From positions 304,283,656-304,347,655 of the forward strand of contig NC_080572.1 in the NCBI RefSeq assembly GCF_030247185.1: DNA of 64,000 nt. The letters run 5' to 3'. The notes beneath the pieces were generated by a model. It saw nothing but the letters and a program-made list of their open reading frames with translations, was not told where the DNA came from and ran no database searches. Positions 11,104-22,337 of this stretch are shown piece after piece; position 1 is the stretch's first letter, and each line of letters opens with the position of its first letter. The stretch is from Malaya genurostris. Lineage: Eukaryota > Arthropoda > Insecta > Diptera > Culicidae. The position numbers and the translations under genes are program-made.

Positions 11104-11147
11104 ACTGAGGAGTTAGAAGCAGTGCTTAGTTACAATCGGTTTTTATT
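11104..11147 (-). promoter_or_regulatory. Candidate core promoter of gene A
   Basis: On the minus strand an arthropod-type initiator TCAGT (11108-11104) lies 14 bases before the gene A ATG. An AATAAAAA stretch (11147-11140) sits about 33-40 bases upstream of it. The spacing suits a TATA-like box, but the motif is weak and the 5' UTR would be very short. Confidence 0.3.
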
Positions 11148-11159
11148 GCAGTAGGCGCC

Positions 11160-13031
11160 GAACGTACATTTTTTTTCGCATCACTGGTCACATGCTGAGT
11201 CCAAACCCTGTCTAACCCCTGTCTAAGGTTTTACGTACCTTCGTTCATTTGTTGGTTATGATAACCTGCGAACAATTGTTCTAGTTGTACGATTTGTTGC
11301 TACCGTTTTAAAAAACAATTTTGTGGGTAAAAATGTAGGTCGATTGTGTCTAGTCTCTGATGATGTGTGTCTGATTTTGCAGTTGAACATTTTGATGTAC
11401 GTACAATAATAAATGAAATAAGCAACATATCCATCAGTGTAATTATGATCGAATTATCGCTTTTTAGTCGATTAACCCGATCATACCAACAAAATACGAT
11501 ATCATTTGGCAGGTAAATGCCCATTGTTGCATCCACTGTTGTCGGATTTCAAACATGAATTAAGTGTGTTAGCAACACGTGCCAGACGCTAACTAACCGT
11601 GTCTCGGTCTTGCGCCGATATCTTCGCATTTTGGTGTCAACGTCTAGACGAGATGACACGAAACGTTCCAAAAATATTGAAAGAACGTGCGAAAATATGT
11701 CACCGTGCCAGAGACTAATTCGGTTCAATAAATAATACATCAATCGTTTGCAATGCAATCGCATCGCAAACCGAAAGGGATAGGGAAATGCAAGGAATCG
11801 GTAGGACCGGTTCCCGTGACAACATCTCCTGTATTCGCAAAGCAAAATGAAAGAGAAACTTACTCGAAATGCAAGCGAAAGTTCGTATGCATCTTGCATG
11901 CATTCCCTTCCCTTCTTCGGCTCGTCGCATAAAGCGAATGCACCGAAGTGCACTAAAAATAAATCGAACAAAATATTGCTTCGTCATAACGTCTTATTCT
12001 GTATCCTGTCCTGTCTTTTGTACGTAAGTTTGGCTACACGTTTCAATACGGTTACGAAACTGGCAGAAGGGAGAGGGAAGGCTACACACGGTTACGTAAG
12101 ATACAACCGGATATATCATAATTGCAATAAATTGTCAATTAAATGCCTATAGTAGTTTTACTGTATGATAACTGGTTTAGAGAATGTTAAACATTTTGGA
12201 ATGCGATACTGAAGTCCCGGAGAGGCTTTCTGGTGGAAACTGAAGGAAGTTCTTTATGGTGAAAGCTGAAGAACAATTCCTGAAATGATTAGCAAGACTT
12301 CACATACTCCGATTCGGATGAAGTTTGGCACTCGTTTTCTGTATGAAAAAAAAGGCGGGCATGAACGCTGACATAAGTACTGCTTTCTGGATTGGAATTC
12401 CATCTTTCAAAAATAAATACTTGGGATGCAATGGTATCGCACTTAAGAACTTCCGATATTACATCGAAACTTAAATGGTTTAGCTCAGCCAGAGACTATC
12501 TGTAAAAAATTTCAAACGGATGAATTGTTGGATCATTGCTTCAAAACAGAATCCTGAAGTACAAGAGAGTCGCATTTTTTTTGGAAAAATCGCAAATGAG
12601 ATTTTTTAAAAATCTGGATAGCTGATCACTTTTATAAAATCACGAATTAATTATTTTTTTAGTTTTTCTCTGAAATATTACACAAAATCTTCTGCGGGTT
12701 TGACATGTTGCTCCAGTTAGTAGAAATCCTTTGTTCAATAGTTGTCTTAGTGAAATCACGATTCTCGAAGTCGGCAAAAAGCTCTCAGTTCTCCGATTAT
12801 GCGTTCTGTTAAATTGAACAATACTTTGGTACATTGCGTATAAGGAAAAGATTTACAACAAATTGCAAAAACAACAACAAAAATGTTGTACTTAAACAAG
12901 TAACATTCAGAATAAGTAGTTCCTTGCAGGTCCCTTTGTTTCTATCTGGTCCTGATGATGATGCTGATGATGATGGTCCCGTCTTATACCCCTACAACGT
13001 GTGAACTGGACAATTTAAAGCTTGCTTCATT
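11160..13031. other. Intergenic DNA upstream of gene A, no recognised gene
   Basis: Open frames of up to 140 codons near 11549-11987 (minus) show no recognisable domain, no splice-bounded structure and overlap in two frames. A short GAT-rich microsatellite lies near 12954-12976. Nothing else could be identified. Confidence 0.5.
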
Positions 13032-13788
13032 TAGAATTGGAACAAACTTTTGCTCATATTGTGGCGCTCCTGGTGGACGGATTTGGAAGTTCTTGGCGCC
13101 CACATGTCGGGAATTTTGTCAGCTTCCGGTATGATTTTTGACATTCCGCAAATCGACTATACTTTGTAAACAATCAACATGGGAACCGAAAGAAGGGAAA
13201 AAATTGTGCACAGTTATTTGAAAAATCCATTATGGTCTGCATCTAGGCTAACTAAACAGCTGAAATTGACCAGAAATACCGAAGGCGCGTTATCAAACGG
13301 TATAAGAAAACATTGACGACGATTCGGAAGCCTCAAGCCAATCGTCGGAGTGGAACTGTCGAGCGAAAACTGCGTGGTAAGATTTTTTTGTCATTACAGC
13401 AAAGTCGTTCAAGAATGGTATGCAGAGAAAGGGGTCCAGTTTGTTCTGAAAAACCTTAACCCACCCAACTGCCCCCAGTTTCGCCTATTGAGAAATACTG
13501 GGCAATCACAAAGAGGAGACTCAAGGAAAAGAAAAAGGTTGTCAAAGACATCAATCAGACGATGATCAGGTGGAATGAGATAGCTAAAACGATGGATGAA
13601 GAAGGTGTGCGCCGCCTAATGAGCCGTGTTACAGGAAAAATTCGAGAATTCCTTCGAAACCGTGACGAATAATTTTATCCGTATTTTTTCTTAAAAGTAT
13701 GAAGAAAACGCTACATTTGCATAAAAAAAGATCTTGAACTCAATAATAAATAACTGAAATACAGTCAATTGTCTTTGTTCCAATTCTA
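13032..13788 (+). mobile_element. Tc1/mariner-superfamily (DD37E-type) element, internally deleted, with TIRs and TA duplication
   Basis: Terminal inverted repeats GAATTGGAACAAA at 13034 and its complement ending 13786, each flanked by TA (13032-13033, 13787-13788). The interior carries the start and end of one transposase with the middle missing. The TIRs are nearly perfect, so the ends might still be recognised by a transposase in trans. A second DD37E remnant of a different copy lies at 62107-62575. Confidence 0.85.
13179..13672 (+). pseudogene. DD37E transposase remnant (HTH + C-terminal catalytic tail)
   Basis: ATG at 13179 begins a helix-turn-helix N-terminus (MGTERREKIV, PLWSASRLTKQL), with a frameshift near 13287 into VIKRYKKTL. 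Near 13390 the sequence jumps to CHYSKVVQEWYAEKG, NPPNCPQFR and, after another frameshift, IEKYWAIT with the third catalytic Glu. The first two catalytic Asp regions are deleted. It ends at TAA 13670-13672. Inactive. Confidence 0.82.
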
Positions 13789-13889
13789 TCTGAAGCAGTC
13801 TTTATCTAAATGATATTAAATATTGCATCACATATTTTAACCAGTTAACTAAATATAAAACGATCTGGTTAATCCAGCAGGTATACTTC

Positions 13890-14530
13890 GATATAGGTGT
13901 ATTATACATTATTTTTGACTTTCTTATATAGAAAGGCTATGCAATCGCTGTGAAAACCGATTTTACAACCGAGGCCGGAGAGCCGAGTGTCACATTCCAT
14001 TCGACTTAGTTCGTCGAGATAACAAAATGTCTGTGTGTATGTGTAAGTGTGTGATAAATAATGACACTCAATTTTCTCAGAGATGACTGAACCGAAACTC
14101 CCAAATTTAATTCAAATGAAAGGTCTTAAGGTCCCATACAAAGTTCCTGAGTTTTATTTGGATCCGACTTCCGGTTCCGGAATTAAAAGGAAATATGTCC
14201 CAATTTATTGAAAAATTCGCACTTAATTTTCTCGAAAAGTTCTCGCCCGCTTTTCACAAACTAAGAAGCAAATAAAAGGTCTTAAAATTCTTTAAAAAGT
14301 GTCCGAGGTCTGCACACAAAAACGAGGTGTACATTTTCATAAAACTTACTGCCGAAAGCACCGATCATGGCGAGGAAAATCTCCAAAAATGGAACTCACT
14401 ACGATTTCTCAGCAACGATTAAACCGATTTTCACGAATAATGATTCAAATTAAAACTCTCATTGTCTTTCAATATACCGTTCAATGTCATCCAGATCCGA
14501 TTTCTGGTTCCGAAATTCTAGGGCGGTGAG
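13890..14530. repeat. Interspersed mosquito repeat with TTCCGGTTCCGG motifs
   Basis: Non-coding repeat beginning near CTTATATAGAAAGGCTATGC, including GAGAGCCGAGTGTCACATTC, TTAGTTCGTCGAGATA, a TG-rich tract and two copies of the block GACTTCCGGTTCCGGAATT (14166, 14495). Related blocks occur near 23040-23190, 34445-34490 and 35440-35775. I recognise it as a common culicid dispersed family but cannot assign a class. Confidence 0.6.
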
Positions 14531-16365
14531 TGTCAAAACATTCAAATCGTCATTTTAAACGACTGTGTAAAACTCGTACGCCACGGTACTTGCGGCTTCG
14601 CTCCGTTCGCAGCGTGCTTAGTTCAATTACGTATAGCGTGCAGAGTTGCCACATTAAAATTTGTGTTTTTCTAGTGAAAAAAATGTAAATTTCTAATTCT
14701 TTTATTCAATTTGTACCTATTTGTTAGTGTTATTACAAGATCATGATAACTATTCTTTTCTATAAAAGTTTCTCATTTAGGAAGATTAAGCAATCACTTG
14801 AAAATTTGACTAGTAAAAATTGGCCCAGAAAGCATAAAATCGATTTTTGACAAAAATCGTGTGACTGACTTATTGAGTGTAGGTTAGCAGCGAATGTCTT
14901 TTATTTAGGTTAAAGGCTCCCCATTTCATCTCATTTGTAAGAACGTTACCTTAAAAACCTGATTTAGCCTCTAAAATCACTATAATCATTTCATATTTCT
15001 GCTTAATTCGACATGCTTCACATGGAGAACTGATTCACATTCTTCGGAAATTGAAATAATATTCAGAAAATCAGCTAAAACACTTCTGATATGTTCACTA
15101 CTGTGCTCCTAATTTCATCTCAAAGGTTTTATATTTATCCTATCGTTGGTCCTTTATTCATCCCATAAACTAACAATGGCGATAGCAATCAAAACAAAAC
15201 ATTGCACTATTACACTCTCAGGCTTAAAATGTCCAAATTTTTCTTAAAAATGGCCTAATGCCAACTATGAGACAACACACGATATTTTTAGAACCAGTTT
15301 TGAATCATATCGACGCTTTAAAATTTTTGGGTCGTTTTCGTTACCTTTCGTTTTGAATTTAAAACTTTACTGTTTGCATTTAATTTGGTAAACTTAGTAA
15401 AAAAACAAAAAAGGAATTGTTTTTATTTAGGCATTAGCCCTTCTAAAAACAAAATGCAGTGCCAAAGATACCATTTATACAGATTTATTTGTATTGTATA
15501 GATTTTTGCGTTCGCATACTGATTTAAATCAATTTACAGATTTTATACAGATTTCTTAAATGTAATACAGATTTGGACAGGTTCATAAAAAGTGAGAAGT
15601 AAATAAATTAGACTTTCCTTTCTGGATATTTAATTGCAGTACTTCTTTAGAAATTTATTAATCGACAGACAAATCACATGTTAAAATGGAAATCTTTTGT
15701 GTGAATATTTGATGATAAACACCGATAAACATTTATATTAAAATTTTAAACCAATATGAACTGATTCATTTTATTAGTGAAAACAGATAGAGCAGATACA
15801 TATTTTCTATGAAAATACCTGGCATCTCTGTGGACAGCCGATAAAACACACACTTAACAGCGTTATGTTGACATATAGCGGAAAGAAACCAGTGCTGCTG
15901 GATTTGCCACAATGGTTATTTCATTAGTATTTAATACGCTCTTTCTGGTAATATTCAAAGCCGAAATAGTTTTTTTGAAATATAAATATCAACAATAAAA
16001 TTAAACTAACGGATACCAAAAAAATACCTGTTGATGATAATTTGAAGAAGAAAAACAATTTTGTTTTGTAACATTATGAGAAGACCTGGCAACTTTGCGA
16101 AACCAAATGAGATGAAAACAAAGCGCAATCAAGTGAACTAAGTGAAAAACTTTCATCCCATATTTTTGAAGACTTTTATTGCTTGTCGGGTAGTTTTCGA
16201 AGTTTTTAATCGTTAATTAAACAAGTGGCAAGTGAACATTACTAATTACGAAGTCAGATCGCTCTTACATCTCAACCAAGTCAGTCTATAAACCAAAACC
16301 GCTTACGTTTGGGACAGAAGAAATCAAGTACAGTATTGTGTAGTGAACAATAGACCGATCTCGAA
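14531..16365. other. AT-rich spacer before the gag-like ORF
   Basis: No recognised gene. Segments resembling TTTCATCTCATTTG recur near 14930, 15115, 16105 (inverted) and 17745 (inverted), suggesting fragments of one element around the gag-like ORF. The last 100 bases probably serve as its 5' leader. Confidence 0.35.
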
Positions 16366-17244
16366 ATGAGTAAACCAAACGAACAAAAACTACCGCCGGT
16401 ACGAAAGAATACAATTATTGTTGACTTCAGACAGTGCAAAATTCGACCTTCGATACGAGAACTTGAAGGTTTGCTTAAGGAGCAAATGCATCTTGACATT
16501 AAACGTGTGCATTTACTTCAATGCAATAAGACCAATAATGTTGTTTATATCCAGTTCTATAAAGAGTTGGATGCAATTCAATTCGCTAAAGACAATAATA
16601 ATGTGCACTATGTGGAGCATGAAAATATCAAGTGCAATATTCCAGTATATATGGAAGATAGTGCTATAGAAGTGCGTGTGCATGATCTACCCTCATGCGT
16701 CCCCGATCCTTATATTCGCGCAACTATGTCCCAATACGGAGAGATTTTCCCTATCGAAAAAGAAAAGTGGAAGAATTTTTTCCCCGGTATTCTAAATGGC
16801 GTACGTTTGTTACGCATGTGCTTGAGGAGGCCTATACCTTCTTATGTGACATTCGGTCAGGATACAAGAATACCGTGCAAATCACTTGTTACCTATGACA
16901 ATCAGATGGCCACATGTCAATATTGCCAAAAAGCTGTTCACTACGGTAAGCCATGTGATAAACCGGACAAGGAGACAACTATACCAAACGACAACGGTGC
17001 TTCCTTCACATCAACCCCAAGCAACCCCAGTAGACCTGTGACAGTCACCAACAACAGTGAAGGATCCCCTTCAACGAAACCGTCCAACGTATCCCCTATA
17101 GAACAAAGTACACCAGCTGCAATTAACAGCTTACCATCTAACCAACCAGCAACTGCAAACAATGTACAACAAGGCGCATCTACAGTAACTAGCAACGAAA
17201 TCAACAACAATACCACGGCAATGGATGTCGAGATGAACCACTAG
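16366..17244 (+). CDS. Gag-like (LINE ORF1-type) zinc-knuckle protein, uninterrupted
   Basis: A 292-codon open frame from ATG 16366 to TAG 17242-17244. The N-terminal half (about residues 1-150) looks like the RNA-binding-type fold of mosquito LINE ORF1 proteins (VRKNTIIVDFRQCK, HLDIKRVHLLQC, IEVRVHDLP, FPGILNGVRLLRM). One CCHC knuckle, CQYCQKAVHYGKPC (CX2CX4HX4C), follows at about residue 185, then a Ser/Thr/Pro/Asn-rich low-complexity tail. No ORF2 or RT follows within 2 kb. Family knowledge suggests it packages element RNA; whether this copy is a stranded ORF1 or a retained host-used gene cannot be told from one copy. The same reading frame stays coherent past two TAG codons (see next entry). 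Confidence 0.7.
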   Translation: MSKPNEQKLPPVRKNTIIVDFRQCKIRPSIRELEGLLKEQMHLDIKRVHLLQCNKTNNVVYIQFYKELDAIQFAKDNNNVHYVEHENIKCNIPVYMEDSAIEVRVHDLPSCVPDPYIRATMSQYGEIFPIEKEKWKNFFPGILNGVRLLRMCLRRPIPSYVTFGQDTRIPCKSLVTYDNQMATCQYCQKAVHYGKPCDKPDKETTIPNDNGASFTSTPSNPSRPVTVTNNSEGSPSTKPSNVSPIEQSTPAAINSLPSNQPATANNVQQGASTVTSNEINNNTTAMDVEMNH

Positions 17245-17407
17245 CAAACTGCCCCTCAATCCTAGCAGGAGGAAAATGGAAGCTCCTCTCCCCCTAGAAA
17301 AAGGGTGACAACGAGATCCAACACAAAAAAAAATTATCTAAAAACTCAGCTAAATCGGCCACGTAAAGCTTGTACGCAAATAGGCCAGAATAAAATATCT
17401 TTTAAAT
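17245..17407 (+). pseudogene. In-frame continuation of the gag-like ORF past two TAG codons
   Basis: Frame 1 continues after TAG 17242-17244 through a second TAG at 17263-17265, then reads a basic tail (PRKRVTTRSNTKK, KTQLNRPRKACTQIGQ) to TAA near 17406. Both TAGs are followed by CAA or CAG. Either two CAG codons mutated to TAG or the stops are leaky; mutation is the simpler reading. Confidence 0.45.
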
Positions 17408-17409
17408 AA

Positions 17410-19219
17410 AAAGATTGCGAAGTCATCCAGCATTTAATAGTAGTGTAATTGTGCGAAACAGTGATCATGTTTTGAGACGAATCGTTTAGTAGATATTCAG
17501 AAACATGACGAACTGTAAATCTTGAGACGAACATGTGTCCTAAATCGAAAAGTTAGTTTGTTATAAATGCAAAAAAAAACGATCACCGAAGAATTTAAAA
17601 CCATTTCTTCCAATGGAAAAGTATGACATTAGCTTAAATATTCATTTTTAAACATTTCACAGTTTGGTTCAGGTACGTTGTAAAATATTATTCATGTTCA
17701 AAGTAATGAGGTTAAGGGATGAGATGGAAATAGTAGCTCAGATGAAATAGGGAATCCTTACCCTATGAAATCAGAAACAACATACAGTCTTTGGTTCAAT
17801 AAGGATTGCAAATAACAACTAGCTTGTTTTCCTTGCATGGTCAGTCAACTCAAAAGTGTTGTGATACATGCAAAGACTTCTGCAAGAGCTAGTTGATACC
17901 GGTGAGCTGTTATTGATCAAACGAAACGACATAGTCTGTTCAATTGTAAATTTACATTCTGCACTTTTGTGGACAATGTAATTCTTATCCAACAGTCAGC
18001 ATCATATCATCACAAAGCCGATTTCGTTTCACCGGCCAATACCTGAGAAAAGAATGATTAGCAATGCAGATTCATTGGATAGAAAAGATACTTGTTCCAT
18101 TTGGTTATTATGTAAAGACCCAGTGAATGTCATGAAGTGAACAGAAGAATTTCGTGCATTTTTACTCAGAAAATTAGATCGTCAGATCAGACCTAGTATG
18201 CACTTTTTGCCCACCATCCCTCCCGCACATAGCGTCCATTGCTGGCGACGTCGATGATCGATACCGGACAAAGTTATCCACTTACAAAGAGAGGAGGAGT
18301 CTTCGTAAACGAAATGCAATATACATAGCGCATCGCAATGCATCTTAGTCCAGGAACGCCTCTTCATATAAAAGTCGTTCGGCAGAATGCGTTTCAGTGC
18401 ATAACGTAATTGAATTCGCCGTTTGTGGGAAGTAGTCTGTATCGACTTAAAGTTGTGCGTTAAAAAGGTGTGCTTCAAGCTGAAAGTAAAAGTGGAAACC
18501 GGAGGTCATGAGATACAGTTTGATATTTTCATGATGCGATTCAGAGTATTCGTTTGAAAATATAGCAAATTAATAATCAAAGTGTAATTAAAGCAAAAAG
18601 TGCAGCAGGTATAAATTTAAGACTTCTTTTGTAAAAGACTGCAATTGTGTCATCCAGAAAGTACTGTAGCAAACCTGAGGCTGAGTGGTCCGATTCTAAT
18701 TTTTATGTTTAAAAACCTAAAACAGAATATAACATTTTTATGTTACTGAATGTGTCGCACGAATGACTAATAACAAAAAAATATATATGGATATGTGATC
18801 CGGGTTGGTGGTTTAAAGCATATGGTGTTGTTCTTACAAACCAGTTGTCGTATGTTCGAGACCAGACCTGGAAGGATTCCTAGTGTCAGTAGGATCGTAG
18901 TACTAGCCACATAACGATTTTGTACGCTAAGAATTGCCTGCAAAATTTATTGAAACAGAAATGGGTAAATTCCACTAAAGAAATATGTAATGCCAAGACT
19001 TTGCTTTGCTTTATATGTGGCCCAATAAATTTACAAGAATAGTCATAATATTACACACTAAGATTTAATTCCTTTGTTCGGTAATATATTAACGAGAAAT
19101 TTCGGTAATCTATAGAAATGACCGATATTTCTTAACATGAGTTTTATTTTAATAATAATTGTGCAATTTTGTACCGGACGATCAGTTTACCGTAAATTTT
19201 CATTACAAAATTTAGTAAA
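17410..19219. other. Intergenic DNA with one candidate promoter
   Basis: No recognised coding sequence. A segment near 17714-17760 (GATGAAATAGGGAATCCTTA) weakly mirrors 14911-14940. The only strong signal is the TATA/Inr pair annotated separately. Confidence 0.4.
18367..18398 (+). promoter_or_regulatory. Orphan core promoter: TATA box plus arthropod initiator
   Basis: TATAAAAG begins at 18367 and a TTTCAGTGC initiator has its +1 A at 18396, a 29-base spacing as in canonical arthropod promoters. No ORF follows at once. A possible 5' UTR runs to a weak donor-like CTGAAA|GTAAAA near 18485. It could belong to a gene whose coding exons are elsewhere, or to a lost element. Confidence 0.45.
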
Positions 19220-19221
19220 TA

Positions 19222-20096
19222 TTATGCGTACAACTTTGCTTCCGCCGTTTTTTCCAAATTTTAAAGCTTTATTGCGAAAAAGTGCTTACAGATGCATTAT
19301 TCAAAGTATTGTCCGTCGCTAGCGACAACTTTCTCCCATCTTTCCGGAAATTTTCGGATCCCGGCTCGAAAAAAGGAGTCCTCTTTTGACGCTATCCATG
19401 AAGCAATCCATTTTTCCAACTCTTCGAAGGATTGAAAATGTTGATCTGCCAGGCCGTGTGCCATCGAACGGAATAGGTGAAAGTCAGAAGGGGCGACATT
19501 TGGGGAATACGGCGAGTGGGGCAAGACTTCCCATTTCAGCATTTCCAGGTACTTTTTGACCACTTTTGCGACATGAGGCCGAGCATTGTCGTGTTGGAGG
19601 ATGACTTTGCCATGTCGCTCTTGATACTGTGGCCGCTTTTCTTTTAGCGCGCGACTAAGGCGCATCAGTTGCATTCGGTAGCGATCTCCTGTGATGGTTT
19701 CACCCGGTTTTAAGAGCTCGTAGTAAATTGTTATTCATCTTTGAAGGTTTTTTCTCTTCCACCATCATGTTTGTCTTCGACATCGAAATCACCATTTTTC
19801 AAACGTTGAAACCACTCCCGACACGTTCTTTTACTCAGAGCAGCATCACCGTAATTTTTTTCGAATTGTAACAGAAAAATAAAACTTCCCGCAAATGGTG
19901 AGAATTGGGCACATAAACAGAAAATTTCGAGCGTGAATAATACGAAAACAAGAACAACTGTCACTGAAACGGCGATGACAATTCGTTAGGCACTGTACAC
20001 ACTCACTTTAAAGGCATTATCATCTAAATATTTTAACCAGCCTCAGCCGGTACAGCCACCTATCGGAAAACGGCGGAAGCAAAGTTGTACACCTGA
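19222..20096 (-). mobile_element. Mos1-like mariner, copy 1, internally deleted
   Basis: The right end carries the inverted form of TCAGGTGTACAACTTTGC (20096 downwards), close to the Mos1 terminus I recall. The left end is TTATGCGTACAACTTTGC at 19222. TA flanks both sides (19220-19221, 20097-20098). The interior encodes parts of one mariner transposase. Copy 2 at 22338 shares the same internal deletion junction. Confidence 0.85.
19297..19922 (-). pseudogene. Mariner transposase remnant (copy 1)
   Basis: From 19922: the VYVPNS N-terminus with its ATG altered, then after a roughly 31-base gap YGDAALSKRTCREWFQR, GDFDVEDKHDGGRE, then a junction directly to YYELLKPGETITGDRYR, HDNARPH (second catalytic Asp) and LPHSPYSPNVAPSDFHLF (third Asp), ending DGQYFE and TAA (19299-19297). 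About 110 codons around the first catalytic Asp are missing. Inactive. Confidence 0.85.
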
Positions 20097-20098
20097 TA

Positions 20099-21921
20099 AA
20101 AGCTATAGAACACATACGCTCTTTTCAAAATTTATTTTTGAGTGAAAATTGGGTAATTCGAAGGAGTTCGTGCTAGCAGGCATCAGCTGCTTCATTAAAT
20201 TGCTTCATTGCTTTCTGTCGATCGGACACACACACATGAACATTTTCCGATCTCGTCGAGCTGGGCTACACTTTTCATAACTAAATATCGTTTAAGCTCG
20301 CTAGTACATTGTATAAGCATTTATGTTATGCAATACTGCGTGGGAAAACATTTCATCGTACATTGTAGTTGATTAGTGCGTCATTTTTGTTTTTATTAAC
20401 AATCTTTATTTCACTGATAGAAGAAAAAACATTCGTTAATTGTAATCTAAATCGAATTATGCTTTTAGCGAGTAGCCTGAGGCCATTAATTTATTTGCAA
20501 TTGCAATCCGATAGGATGTCCATTTTTGAACTATCAATGCTTTAGTTGCGTCTTGGATTATTTGCATCTTCGAATCTACTCATACTTTTAGTTTTTTTAT
20601 AGTCAGTTGAAATGTGCGTAGGGCCGGCTCGCACTATAGTAGATTTGCAGGAGAGTTAGTTAATATACGATTTGATCGACTGTACTTCGATTGATTTCAT
20701 CGCTAATCAGATTCAGACATGATATACCGAGCCGTAGTGAGCGTTTCTGATGCCCCAGGCGAACTCAAAAATATTCGCCCCCGCAAGTTTGAAAAAAAAA
20801 ACACCATGAAGACGAACACACATTTTTTTTATTTTTCAGTAATGTTACTTTAAGTAACAATTGTAGTTTTAGTAAATACTTGTAGCTGTGTTAAGTGTTA
20901 CATTATAAATCCCGCATTGAAACTGAAAACTCTACAAAAGCTTTCTTAGACCCATTAGAAGAGTGGACAATTCTTCATAAGGTTTATAAAGCAAAACGAA
21001 ACCTGCATTAATTCTAAGTTGAAATGTTTGAAAATTCAAGAAAGTTCTAAAATCTGCTTCACGATTAACATTAAACTTATTCGGATGAATTCCATAATAA
21101 GGAAATCTTAGATTTTTTTCACGACTTTGAGGCTTTCTCAGAATTTAAAAATTAGGATTATAACTAATCGCCTTGAAATAAATGCGCTTTTTTCAAAAGT
21201 CTGAAGTATTTATAATTTTTTTTGTGATTCATCGTCATTTTGGTAGAAATTAGCTTATTTGCGTCAAAACTTGTGCTGGCGTTCTGAAAATGAAACATAA
21301 AAAAGAAAACGATTCTTCTTTTTCGTATTTTGAAATTTATTTCATGTCAACAAATGCTACGGTAGAACATTAAAATTGCGGGCATGAAATTTTCCTCAAT
21401 GAAACATCCAATGAACCGCAACTGACCTCAGAGGAAAAACACTACTACTGCCTCATATTCGTTGTTTTTGCTGTCTCATTCGTAAATGATCGCATCCTAA
21501 ACAACCGAAGGCGAAGCGTTTTCGTCTTTCATTGCAACAAAAGAGGGTGTCAATGTCAACGTTACTCGTTCCCCTACGACAAGATGAAACCAAATTGGTC
21601 ATTTAGCCGATTTCTTCAATTGTCCTAAAATCGTAATTGGAATTGATTCGGGATAATGGCAAATGAAAGATGACACCCGTTTTGTTGGCCTAAAACCGCA
21701 CTTCTGAAAAATACCATATTTAAAATTTTATTCATTCCCTGTGTTTCATTAAAAAAAATCTTGATTTTTTAGATTGATTCATAATCCTCAGAACGGGATT
21801 CCCACGTAAACTTATTGACTTTATTAGATGCTAAGCATCAAACCATTTCCTTCGGTGTATCTACCAGGCAAATGATCGCGGCATTTTCCGTCAACCGAGC
21901 GCAAATGAAAAAAAAATCGTT
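20099..21921. other. AT-rich spacer, no recognised gene
   Basis: No domain, RNA gene or complete repeat could be identified between the mariner and the SINE. Confidence 0.4.
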
Positions 21922-21922
21922 A

Positions 21923-22055
21923 GGGGCACAGGTACAGCGTGTTGGGTAGTCGATACCTTCAACGCAGCCCACCTGGGTTCGATTCTCTACCCCGCACATA
22001 GGGTCAGAAAGTTTTTCTGGCCCGACGAGACAAATGATCTTATGATTAACCTTTA
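21923..22055 (+). mobile_element. tRNA-derived SINE, copy a
   Basis: Contains a box B-like GGGTTCGATTCTC preceded by a box A-like GTTGGGTAGTCG and followed by CCCCGCACATAGGGTCAG and a TTTTTCTGG segment. The same order occurs at 23967 and 46115. Pol III-type SINE; the poly(A)-like tail is not preserved here. Confidence 0.7.
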
Positions 22056-22337
22056 ATTGCATTGAATCCCAAATATGGGACACACATTTAAAAAAATTCT
22101 ACAAAGCGTTGTAATGTATATTTTTCACCGATTGCATGATGTTCCATATTTGGGACGCATTTTTAACTCACAAAAAAATTTCATAAAATTCTCTTCATAT
22201 CGAGAGAAGCTGCATCTACCTGACACAAAACGAGAATTTCGTACACAGCTGATTCCTGATATTTAAAAAAAATCCAGGAGCGCTCTATACTTATGAAATA
22301 ATTTTTTTTGTTAGTTTTGTAACTTACCATACAAATA

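Noticed and set aside
11549..11987. 140- and 90-codon minus-strand frames
   Set aside because: Overlapping frames, no recognisable domain or splice structure, and located just upstream of gene A.
16941..17216. Minus-strand hydrophobic frame (91 codons)
   Set aside because: Antisense of the low-complexity tail of the gag-like ORF.
14905..17760. A TIR transposon carrying the gag-like ORF, bounded by TTTCATCTCATTT-type ends
   Set aside because: The end similarity is weak, similar motifs recur inside, and no target duplication was found.
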